NCBI RefSeq assembly: GCF_029227915.1
Contig: NC_079881.1
Location: forward strand, 18,267,501-18,331,500
DNA: 64,000 nucleotides
Origin: Hydractinia symbiolongicarpus
Taxonomy: Eukaryota; Cnidaria; Hydrozoa; Anthoathecata; Hydractiniidae
Reading direction: 5' to 3'
The stretch's first letter is position 1, and every line of letters begins with the position of its first letter. The position numbers were made by a program, and so were the translations under genes. The notes beneath the pieces were generated by a model. The model saw only the letters and a program-made list of their open reading frames with translations, did no database searches and was not told where the DNA came from. Below, piece by piece: positions 12,071 to 24,300 of the stretch.

Positions 12071-15000
12071 TTTGAGTAAATTACATTGTTACTGTAAAAA
12101 TAAAAAAAATGAAAATTTTATAGCATAAAATAGTTTTTATTTACTCTTCACGTTTCTTTCTATAGTAACGGAGAAGAGGCGCGTTTCAAAGTCAAGTTTG
12201 AAGGGTCTTAGATACAAAGCCTTTTTATTCTAAGCAATTTCAGAACGAAAATCAAAGGACATAGTGGTTAAACATCATTCTCGACCCTGAGACTTTTTGA
12301 GATCAAAATTTATTTCAACGAGCTCTGGGCACCAGGATGATTTCGTATTTTCCTCGCCTAATAAGGAAACAACTGCATTCGTAGAATTTATATAATTATT
12401 CGTTAAAAAGGTTACAACAGTGCAATTTTGTCACTCTTTTTCCCCCGGACTTGTTGCCTGAAAGGTCACTTTCGCTTACTTCACGACAGTGTCAAAGAGG
12501 CAAGAAACCCTGGAGACGAAGTGGAATACTCTGCTTGGCTCCTCAAAATCCAGAGATTAAAGTTTTTGTTGAGATGCTGTAAAATAAATAAAAGCAGACA
12601 ATTCTTCGACGTGATTATCGTGAAAATAATATCTTCTCCCTTCAGAAGTTACATACACTCTATTAAAGAAAATTGTTACAAAGTTTAAAAAAAAAATAAA
12701 AAATATTTTGAAACAAGTTATATACCATAGTGCTATCCGCGACAAACAATATTTAAAATTAAAATCGAACGTTTTGATTGATTTCGGTAAAAAGTATAAA
12801 CGATACGTACAATCCTCAACCATGAATGCTTTGCCTAAATTATTAAATTATCTGTGAGTTGCAAAAAAAGCCTTCGATTCAGTGTAGTTGTAAATTATTA
12901 ACCCTACCACCTTCACACTCCACAGGGTGCCACGACCGCTAATAATTTCTAATTTAACGATTCAGTAATCTTTCTTTCAACTAATAAAAAATTACTTCTT
13001 TCGATTGTTAAATTTAACACCTAATTTGACAGCAGGGGAACTAGCCGCATTTCAAAAATCGTTCGGGAAATTAGTTTACTCCCCAGGTACTTTTTCTTTA
13101 CACTCGACTATATCGGTCGGTTTTCGGGATTTATGAGAAACCGCGTATTTTCGTTTTCCGGCCATTAAACTGTTTTCACACGGCATCTCACCAAAAATGA
13201 TACTATTTTTGAAAACTACAGGTCTCATGCTTTTCAGTGGTGAAAACCGCAGAGCAAAGAAATTAATACCGAAAGTTTTTTATTCCACCAGCAAAATGGC
13301 GTTAAAACTACAGGACGGGATATCTCCATAATCCGTCAGAATATCATAAGAGCCCTGGGGGCGAGGTTGCTGTTTTAGGGATAAAGACTCTGGAAACGAG
13401 GGATTTACCATAATTATTCGGATAAAAACTGACCAGATAATAATACACACATTTTTAGGAAGCAATTTTTAATCAGCCTCGCTGCCACGTCATTTCTAAT
13501 CCAGGGTCGGTTTTTCATTTGCGATTTGTTTTTCGAACCGATAAAATCATTGAACGAAATTTTTGTGTTTTGAATAATTCTATAATAAGGCAGAGATGTA
13601 AATTTTGTGGAGCGAAATGATTCAAGTGATAGGATACAAGTTTATATGAGTTAAAAACCAAAAGTTTTGATCATGCAAGCAAAATGTCAATATGAACCTT
13701 ATTTTGTGATCTTCATAATTTTATCTTGAACATTCCTATAGAGTATATTTAAAAAAAAGCGTTTTTGTAATATTTTGTTTAATTTATCCTAAAGTTTTAG
13801 CTTTGTCGTTGTCGAGTCATTGCAAATCTAACTTTATGTTGACGTTATCAAATGTATTGCACTTTCGTACAACTTCCAGAGAGCGGTTGCGCCGTTTTTT
13901 GTCCGCCTGTCAAAAACGAAAGTTGATTATTAATTTATTTGTGGAACAAAAATATCCTGTGGACCTTGCGGAAGTGTGTGAATAAATTTTTCAAAAATTA
14001 AGCAACTTCGATTTTAAATTCCTGATACTGCTCGTACCATATCAGCGCAAGAAGACTGGGACTTATCTTGTAAGGACAGGTACCTACATTAACAACTTGA
14101 ATGAGTATACGGTTTTTAGAAGATATTGTTCTTCCGTCGCCATGAAAACGATTACAAACGGTGTTGTAAAATATTTAGTGCGCAGAGAACCCTGGGCATG
14201 AATTTGTGGTTTTTATTAACACAATGCAAAATTTAAAATTGATAAAAAAACAAAGGGGGAGCCACACCCTTCCCCCACTTTTTTAACCTACGTCATTTTT
14301 ATAAAAAATAGGTGATATAAATCAATAGTTTGTATGACTTTTTATTAAAATGAAATATTCGGTTGTATGCAGTAAAATCCTTTTTATTCGTACTCGGATA
14401 TCTCGGACATTCGATAAGTCGTACCATTTTTTGGCCTCTTTAGCGTAAAAACCTAATATAAAGGGTATATAAGGTTTATATATCGGCAAAAAAAAAGTCA
14501 GCAAAAAATTTAGACACTTTTTTCCGACTAATCTACAGATCAAAAAATAAATTTTTAACCCTTTTTTCTTTTTTTTAAAACAACAACAAAGGGACAATGA
14601 AAGAAGTAAATAAATTTGTCAACTGCAATGATTATTTTTTCTCTTTCTTTCATTTCAGCGTTTTCTCTGCTTTAATCCTCAACTTCTGCTTTATTTTTTT
14701 CTTTCTCAGTTCTCCTTCTCCTCCCTAAAGCCATATTGAGAAAGTGAATGAGCGCTCTGAGACTGATACAAAGTTTTTTTGTGTTTTTTTAATTACTATT
14801 ACGGTCTCATAGATAATGATCGAAAAAAAAGCAAAAAAAAAAACGGTGGAAAATATAGGTCGGTAAATAAAACTCGGTAAAAAATAATCAGGTTTGTCAG
14901 ATAAAAATTATTTTTAATCCTTATAAACTTAGAAAGAAACAAAAGTTTACTGCACATAAAGCCAGTCGAAGCATCAACGACTTTACCATGTTTTTAAAGG

Positions 15001-15996
15001 TATTTACTAACAATCAATTTTCACCAAATCCTGCTTCTCTTTGTCTTAGTTTCCTCCTCAAATATTCGATTTTAGTAATATGTAATATACTTTGCAGACC
15101 GTACTTATTTTACCGCCAAAAAGGTTGTTCTATTTTTAGAAGGCAACAATCATAAACTAATAAATTATCATAAATTATCATAAATAAAAGTAATTATTCA
15201 GGTTGTTTATATAATTGCAAAGTGCATAAATTTCTTGTACTTCACCTTTCTGTGTGTTACACACTGTTATATAGAATATCAAAGGTGGAGAGTAACATCA
15301 AAGGCGGAGATCTTGTTTTATGGCCTCTATACCTCGATGGAAATGGATCAACATGTTGTTGAAACAGAAATAAACACAAACGTAGCACTTTTTATTCTTT
15401 TTTCTTTTTTACTATGTGTATATATACAAAATGAGTGCATAAATTCTACTATGTAAAATTAGCAGCAAAATCAGCATCGTTAAAAATAATAATAATACAC
15501 GTGAATATAATAATATATTAAGAAATATGCTATAATAATGATACAAATCAATTTATATAAATTATTTATATACAAGCTGGGCTTTTCTCCCTTTAGCAAC
15601 CTGATTTGCTAATAAACTTTCGTTTTGATCTGAAGTAAAACTTACAATTTCTTCCATCTTCTTTTAAGGCAGGGTCCACGAAACATAGAGAGCTGGGGAC
15701 ATGGTCCCCCGACCTTTTTGCTAATTTTCAAACGAAAAAAGACAATCTGGGAAAGAACTTTTAATATTGGTCCCTGCCACATTAAAAGTGTAAAAATCAA
15801 TGCGTCGAACTTGTGCACACAGAAACGGAAAAGTCTTTGTGAAATAGAAATTAGCCAATCAAATTGTCGCATTATTTAAATTCCATTTTTAGCGGGAAGT
15901 TTATAGGAGAAAATTTTAACTAAAAATTTATCCGTTTGCACAGATAAATTTAGAGGACGGTGTAGTGTGATTAAAAGCTCAAATTAACTTCTCAGT
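12071..15996. other. Intergenic region between the gene A end and the gene B start
   Basis: This spans about 4 kb upstream of gene B and downstream of gene A. The open frames here (for example near 12428-12823, 13803-13985 and 14322-14597) are short, AT-driven and match no family I know. The gene B promoter should lie just above 12070, but I cannot point to a TATA box or initiator with confidence. Confidence 0.5.
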
Positions 15997-16002
15997 TTTA
16001 TT
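15997..16002 (-). promoter_or_regulatory. Candidate polyadenylation signal of gene A
   Basis: AATAAA is read on the minus strand about 115 nt after the gene A stop codon. The position fits a 3' UTR, but the hexamer is common in AT-rich DNA. Confidence 0.45.
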
Positions 16003-16115
16003 AACATAACAACAAAAAAAATAACAAAATTTACATTCAAATAAATGGTATACTTCGTATGACCTGTAATATAATAAAATTAACATAAACATTTTTTTTT
16101 TGTCTCGCGCGAAAA

Positions 16116-18306
16116 TTATATGACAGACTCTCCTCCACTGAGTTGTTTCATTTTTTTCGAGCAAACTTTCCAGTGATCGGCGGCTTTGTTTTCTTGGCAA
16201 TGATCGGAACAAAAACCTCTTTGCAAACAGTCTGGACATTTCAACGTGGCAATGCGCCCGCATGCGCAGAATAAACTGTTCAAATCTAAACAACAACAAA
16301 TCATATGACTGCTCCAGGGGAAACATGCGACTTCTAAACTGTAATTAATGTGATATAGCAACAAATTGAACTTATTTCTTCATATCACACGCTATTTTCT
16401 AATTAACACGAATATGCTTAACTTTTGGGCAAAAATCATCCTGATATATTCTAAGCATATTCTTAGCACAGTTAAAATTGAAAGATCTTTGCAAACTGGT
16501 GTAAAAATCCTGAGGTGCTGTTGTTTAAGCAGCTTAACGCTAGTGACAGACAGACAACTAGACAACGCCTTCTGTAGACCTATCACTTAAAAGAGACACC
16601 TATGACCTGAAAGCGATGTTCTATTTTGTATCTATCATTATCTACTGTATCAGTTACGAAAATTTGACAATGTTTTCGTTAGCATTCAATCTCCGTCACT
16701 GAAGTTTTTCTCCTTTTAAAATTTCGTCAATTGGGACCATCAAAGTAGTTATTTAAGATTATAATTATAATTTTTCCTTTTAAACAATCAATTTTTACCC
16801 AAAAGCCTAACCTAATCGATTTTTAACCTAAGCCTCTGCTGCCTCACAATGTGTGGTCTGATTTAACAGTTTTACTCCAGAAAGATTAAACATAATTCTG
16901 TTGCACAAAAAAGTCCTAAAACATAAACTCGCTTATCCGAAGCAAAATAAACCCAAAAAGTGAACTTGCTTATTCCAAACCAAAAAAAACCCTGAAAAGT
17001 GTACGCGCGCTTATCCCAAACAAAATCAACGAGGCTTACCTGTATCTGGCAAAACTTTCACTTGCACACAATGGCGGTACACATCTTTGATGAGAATCGA
17101 GTTTTCTTTTTTAGGATGAATAACTTTCAATTTCTTTGTGACAAACAAAAACTTTTGTTTACCCCCAAAACAATCCTCCTTGGTCAAAAAGTGGTCACGT
17201 GCACTGGTTAACGTTCCATTGATATCGACCTGAACCACACCTAGATACTGCAGCATGTTCTGCGACTCGTCGCGAAGTTGCTTCACTTCCAATGTACGAT
17301 AATCTGTTGGCAGGCCTGCATAAAACGTATTGGTGGTGTGTTATTGGAAATCTAATTCTCTCTTTCTAATGTAAATATAATTTTTTATTTACACCAAGAG
17401 TTTCATCACGTGCCCAAAAAAGACATAAATAAAATCACTGGGTAAAGAAACGTGACTTACAGAGAAAACCACTGGCTAAAGAAACGTGACTTATAGAGAA
17501 AACCGCTGGCTAAAGAAATGTCCGCCATAAAGGATCGTCATTTTAAAAATGTCAGAGATAAGAGGAGCACTCTGTTACTACTTTCTTTATGATAAGAAGG
17601 CTGTCAGCTTGCCCTTTGCGAGCGTAAAAGAAATTGAGAAAAATGAGAAACAAATACCAGTTTCCCACGCCAGTCTTTTTTTTGCCTTCAATGAATAGAT
17701 TTCTCAGAAAGATTGACTGGGTCAGAAAACATGGCCGGCTTGAGATTTCATTTATTCCTACAATGCCTGCTAACTATCCAATACGCAGCAGTATGTTTAC
17801 TTTTAAAATAACGTTTCTGTTTACACGCGAGAAAGATGAGAGACAAGTGGATTTCTAGTGGATTACAATTGAAACTTACTTTCATTGTCAAGAGGGTCGA
17901 TCCCTCCGACCACATGAAAGGAGCTTGTTGGATGATCATCTCCTATTTCTTCATCTACATCATATTCCTCTATTCCCGCCAGACGCGACTTCATACTCGT
18001 CGTCGAAGTCTCTAATTCCACTCTTTCCTCCTCCTCGATCGAACCTGGTGGTCCACTGAGATTCGTCTCTTCCGTGTCGGCGCGAAGTCGAGGTGTTTCG
18101 CGCGGTGATAAATCATCAAATGGAACGATAATTGCAGCGAGAGAAGATTGTGGTCTTTCAGGCATCTGTTGTGACGCAGATCGTCGCTCGCGAGCGGTGT
18201 ACGGTCGAGCGCGAGCACTCAATTTAGGGCGGGGAGATATTTGATTAAACCGTTCGAGGTTGGAGTCGCCTACCGGATTGTTCGTCGCTAGAGATATGCT
18301 ATCTCG
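16116..18306 (-). CDS. Gene A exons 42-44 (residues 5590-5879): cytoplasmic tail with C-terminal MYND zinc finger
   Basis: Exon 42 (17880-18306) is a disordered Arg/Ser/Glu-rich stretch ([20 protein letters not shown]; acidic EEEERVELE). Exon 43 (17040-17315) encodes a compact domain ([19 protein letters not shown] ... [19 protein letters not shown]) whose pattern hints at a ubiquitin-like fold; that is a weak inference. Exon 44 encodes the MYND finger: C5830, C5832, C5840, C5843, C5849, C5853, H5861, C5865, with the usual CxxC-x5-CxxxC-x7-HxxxC half. The first pair is CxC rather than CxxC. MYND fingers bind proline-rich partners, so a scaffolding or signalling role inside the cell is likely. 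The stop TAA is at 16116-16118. Confidence 0.82.
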
Positions 18307-21300
18307 CTAAAGATTTTTTTTAAAAAATGTAATTTTTATTTAACTCAATAAGGTGTCATTGGAGTTAGATATAAAAACATTTCTGAGCTTTCAGAGCAAT
18401 AAAAATGTTTAAAGAAAAAAAACATGTATGAAGGCACACAGCGTGCTCTCTCCTCCACAGTGAACTTTAATTAGAAATTATCTTACCTTTTCTTTGGCAG
18501 ACAAATCAGATAAATAAATTTCAGCTGGGTCGTCCATTTGTACACTGCTTTCATCTTTCAGACTAAATGAGCTGTTTGTAACACCATTCTCAACCGTCAC
18601 ACTGTTTTGCCTTTCTTCGTGTTTCTCCTCCTTTGGCTTCGTCACAGGTGATTTCATCTCGCCCATTACAATTGAGGTATAAACTGGACTTGGTGACCTT
18701 GCTTTTGGTTTCAAATGTTCTGGAGAATTTTCTTCTTCCAAAATTTCAGCTTTTGTTGGCGCGTGGTGACGTCTGCGGAACCTTTTTCTGTAACATATGC
18801 AGATCACAATAACCAGAATCAACAGAAGCAAAAACACAAGCACAACGACGATGGCAACAACGGTACCATCTTTATCATCGGTTTCCGTCGGTTGTTTTAC
18901 TTGTTCCGTCCCGTCAATCAACAGGGTCTTGACTGGCGTTAAAACAGTTGAATTGAATGTGAAAGTAAATCCGCCATCTTGAATCTTTCTCACTAAATCT
19001 TCAATCAGATCCGATTTGTGGCTTTCGAGAAGTTGGATTTGATGTTCCACAACAATGCTGCCTTTTCTAACAGTTATGTTAAGAACGGAAACGGTCCTGT
19101 TGTAATAGAGTAATTCGTACGTTTCGTAGAACGTTTTAAACTCCTGCTTAAACTGGACTTCTCGACCCTTCACATGCACGTCATAATCTTCTGCGAACCT
19201 TATACCCATCCAGTGGAGCGCTAACGGGTTACGACATCTGTATGTAGTTTCCGGTAGCGCCGTTTCGATTTGCGGAGCGTAGTTGCTCGAAACATTAAAC
19301 TTGTTGCTGTCTGTTAAAGAAATCATCTTCGTTTCGCCACCTGTGACTTTCGAAAACATCGTCGTAACATGAGAAGTCTCACTAGTAACAACTACAAGTA
19401 TAGTTACGCCTAAATCTGATGCCAGGGTGGAGACCTCTGATGAAAAAACGTAGGTAGAAGCATCTGCTTTGGTCAAAGGAACCACATCGCCGTGCTTTAA
19501 AATACCTGAAGACAACGAAAAGCTAGTGATCTTTGTCTCAACGTGAGGATTTGACGTGAACGGCGCGTTTGTGTATGTTATAGCAGCGTACAACGAAAAA
19601 GAGGTGGGCAAGGTGATCGAGTCGTAGATGTCGACTGTAATTTTAAACAAACACTGGTCCTTTGTACTGCCAGGGTGTTCTACTTTAACACTCTTTACTG
19701 CTACAGAACGTGTCAACATTACATCCATCATGTAGGTTACGTCCTCACCGTCGATCATCCCATTTTGATTAGCGTCCAGGCTCTGTCTCTGCTCAGAAGT
19801 AATGGATGCAAACGTAGCAGCGTGATCACTTCGGAAACCGCTTCTCTTTTCTCTCACATAGGATTGAGCAAAAGCGATGTCAACAATGTTAAATAGACAA
19901 TCTTTGTTGACGTCAGCAAAAATAACGCTTGTACAATCAGAGGGAGTCGGTGCAGCAGACAGGGGGATGTATTTTCCTGCTTGATCTAGCATTGCAAAGA
20001 CAGATGGCGACATGGTTGTAAGTCCCTGTTTAAGCACGTTGAATTTGAGCTCAGCAATTTGCAGAACACCAAATGTGGTTGAATCCACACCAACTACACC
20101 GACAATTCTAACCTTACTTTCACTGTGTACCACATTAAAACCACTTTTAGCTGAGTGAAAGCTAACTGCTGCACTGTCAAACGAGATGCTGACGTCGAAG
20201 CCTTCAAGCTTTCGCAATCCGGACTGAGCAAACACAGGAACTGCGATTTCTGAAGAAACGGAATTAATTTGTCCACTGTTGTGTACATTTCCGATGTAAA
20301 TATTACCTTTTGGAATGGTTTCTCCTAAGAAATACACTGCCAATGTGCAGGTTGTTGATCTTCGCTTGGCTTGAGACGCTTTATCGGACAACGTCACCGT
20401 AAGGTAATAGAAACCAGTGGTTGGAATCTTTGCCAAGTTGACCTGACCGTTTAAAAGTATGCTGAAGACATTCTCCGAATTTCCTTCGGCTATTTTGTAT
20501 GAAATCTCTCCGTCTGGACCAAAATCACCGTCTGTTGCGTTGATTGAAGTAACACGATATCCAGGTTTTGCGTCGCTTGGAATAACCACAGCCACTATAG
20601 AGTCGTGACTCAGCGTTGGTGGATATTTATTTTCGCCGGTGATTGACAAGGTACAGTTTAACTTGCTACTCAACGATGGAGAACCTTGATCACTTGCTTG
20701 CACTGTGAAGGAAATATCTTTTGAAGACAGATTTTGCTTGTCTAGATCTAAATCCTTTTTCACACGAACAAATCCAGATGTTTGATCAAATGTAAAGAAG
20801 TTGTCAAAATACACGGCATCATCAGTTTGAAGAACGTACTGCAACTCTGCATTCCTGCCAATGTCGGCGTCCGTTGCTGAAACAGTTAAGACCGTCGACG
20901 TAACTGCAGCGTCATCGGATACAAAGGTGTGGCATTCCTGTGTCGTAAACACGGGTGCGTTGTCGTTAACGTCACTGAGTGATATGACGAAAGTGACGGT
21001 TGAAAATTTCGGTGCACCTACAGTTGGAGTATCCGATGCAAAAACGGTTAACGTGTGAACAGGCTTGGTTTCACGATCGAGTTGCTTTGCAACAGTCAAG
21101 CTACCGTTACTGTCAACTGCGAATTCACCACCTTCGTTCCCAGCTTCGATAGTGTACTCAATTACACCATCTGTTCCTGAATCTTGATCAGTTGCCGACA
21201 CCTGGAACGTATAAACAGAGAAATGTTAAAAAATTAACCCGCAAACACAGTCCGTCGTACTTTGAGCTAATCTCGATATCGTATGCAAAGTGAAGTTGCG

Positions 21301-24300
21301 TTCATTTTTTTTACCCCAACACCTCATTAAAAACATTCGTTTTCTAAACTTTGATAAATTTTAACAAAATAATCGGAGAACATTGCCTGCATTAAGGATT
21401 ACTTTTTTGCATTTCAAGCAGCCGCGAAAAACCGAAATCTGTTAAATTCGAGAAAATTTACTGCCGCAAATTTAATCTCGACTCGAAAAAATTAGCTCCC
21501 TTAATTCTTGCCAACTAGAAGTATTTTGAGTCATCAAATGGAACCCTTCACCTTTTTTAATATTGTGATATTTCTAAAAGATAATTCTCTATTCGCAACA
21601 GGAGCCTGGGGAGGATTATTTAAGGAGTGTCTCTCATCCGGTGCCAACTTTGTTATCCAAACATTTTAACGGTGTCTATTCCACAGCAACGAACCTTTTT
21701 AGCCAAACTTCCCCAGCCTTAATTATTAACTTGAATAATTTTGTTCCGAAAGGTTTATAACAAAGGACAGTTCTTTTAATCATCGGTTGCTTGTATGTTT
21801 ATGAAAATAAAACATTTCAAAGTTGGCGCTAAAAATTTTTTTACGTGAATAACATACCTTGTATAAAAAGCTGCCGACAGCTATATTTTCGGGTATATTC
21901 AAGGACGCGCCAGGCGTGCTAAAGATAGGAGTGTATTCATTGACTCTTCGAAGTTGCAGATGAACAACATGGTGGGTTGTATGTTGGATGCTTTCACCTT
22001 GATCTGTTGCTGTTATGTTGTACACAAACATAGGAGGTTGACTGTCACTTTGATCGAGGTCTAACGATTCTAAAAATACAATGTATTATCTCTGTAATAT
22101 CACAGTTCGTAACAAAACTTAAGAACGATGGAGATAGTAGCGAAGAGGAGCTTAGCTCACACAGTTTACGAACATGAAAGCAAAACAACTTTCGCTGCTT
22201 TCTCTTCGGGCGGAATTTCAATCGTAGAATTTTCAAGTAGGATGCAGAGGAGAGGGCGTGGAAAGCAGGGCGTACAATTAGCGTACGGTTGGGCGGGGTT
22301 AAAACAAATTAAAAAATGGTGCTCATTTTGACAGTTTTTTTACTTGGATTTAAAGGTGTTACTTAACTACCGAGTACTCGATTCTGTTGTGCAATAGAGC
22401 ATTTAGAAAAATATTTGAAAAATTGTAGTCACTCACAAAAAGATTATTAGAACATAACTTCGTGTACCTGACATTTGTTTCACTTGTTTATAACTCAAAA
22501 ATATCACTTACTTTGCGCAATAAAGCTTCCGTTGCTAGGTACGAATGAAAAAACCCCGTTTGAATCGTTTGAAGATACAACAGAATACACAATCTTGCTG
22601 TTCAACCCTTCATCAGCATCAGTAGCGACCACATTAACGGCAACCGAACCAACCGTCACAGTTTCATCCGCGTATAAGGTTGAGACCGGCGAAGCAAACA
22701 CAGGCGGATTATCATTGATGTCTCCAATATTAATGACAAGTGTTTTAGTTGTTCTCCATTCAAAGGGTGTCGGCGCACTGTCAACAGCGTGCAGAATGAC
22801 TGTGTAGCTACTCTTTACTTCCCTGTCGACCTGCCTCAGTAAAACGATTTCACCCGTAGTTTCTGATATGCCGAAAGTATTTGTCGGATCGTCGACAAAA
22901 TATTTGATGATTCCAGCAAGCCCAATGTCCTTATCAGTTGCGTGTACTTTGTGAATCACCGTAGATGTACTTTCGTTTTCAAAACATGTCAACGTGCTGG
23001 GTGTTGAGGTATTGAACTGTGGGTAATAGTCGTTCGTAAACCTGACGTTAAACGGCGGCGAGTATGTCTAAAAATCGTAATCAATTACATCATAAACACC
23101 GACTGATTATCTTATGCTCAACTAGCGTAAAGCGAAGAACAACACATTTTGAGAGATTTACACCGAGATTTACACCGAGATTTACACCGAGATTTACACC
23201 GAAATTTACACCGAGATTTACACCGAGATTTACACCGAGATTTACACCGAAATTTACACCGAGATTTACACCGAGATTTACACCGAGATTTACACAGAGA
23301 GACACACTCTGATGTACTCTCCCGGTCTAATTTAGCATAATATACACTACTTTATCAAAATCTTTCGCGGAGCGGAACGGACAAAAACAGAACAGAACAG
23401 AAAATTTTCTGCTAGTAACTTCCACTTCAAAATATTGCGCACATTTCAATACAGAAGGTAAAAAACACTTTGCGCAATTCTAACGAAATAAAATCATCTA
23501 ATTGGCTAAAAAATATTCTACCTGTCGTTTCCGTACACAAAGCAAAGAAAAAGTTGAACTCGATTCTACTTTGCTCAGAACGGAACGGACAAGAAAATTT
23601 TCCGTTCACGTGATGTAAACATTGTAAGTACGCATGCTCAGAAGCTTTTCCGTTCTTTTCCGTTCCATTCCGCGGAGAATTTTCTTGAAGTGAAAAACAG
23701 CCTTTAGAAATACACCGAATAAGATTGAGAAAAAAAATGTATAACATCACTTACCACCTGTCCGTAGTTGCTTTCAAACTTTAAAACAAAACCAACTCCA
23801 TAGGTTGAGATAACTAAATCAGTAAAATTGGCAAAGGTTCCAATCACATTCACCATCCTGTTTCCTGACAACACACCTCCGTTTAATGCTTCCTTCAAAG
23901 ATGCAGTTACAGTCCACGGTGTTCTTAAGGGAATAGCTGACTTCCCTGTACCCATATCACGTACATCGACAACCGGTTGCTGCCCAAACACGACTGTCTC
24001 GTTAGCACGAGCAGGAGGAGTAGTTACGAAGAGGTACATGACTCGATTATTGACTTGGAAAGTGTCACCAGCTGCAGTCAGATTGAAAAGTTTGACATTT
24101 TCGCCAGGGACGACAAATATTGCAAAGCATAACTTCTTTGCAGATGCAACGTAATCGAAATGCAAGTCAGTGAATGACACCTCACCTAATCTAGGCAGTT
24201 GCATAACCGTGGTACCAAGTAACGGGTTGTCTGGGTCCGCAGAACAGACAGAAGCATTTACAAACCATGTGTTTCCTCTGATTCCCAAGTTGCCAGCCAA

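Noticed and set aside
12428-12823. Overlapping open frames on both strands upstream of gene B
   Set aside because: Short, AT-biased, no homology and no splice-linked neighbours.
13803-13985. 60-codon plus-strand frame in the A/B intergenic region
   Set aside because: No known domain, no Kozak or splice context; chance length.
23064-23340. Repeated RFTPRFTP / HRDLHRD / NLGVNLGV frames, and a CRISPR-like look
   Set aside because: It is a 12-bp head-to-tail minisatellite without spacers in a eukaryotic intron, so neither a protein nor a CRISPR array.
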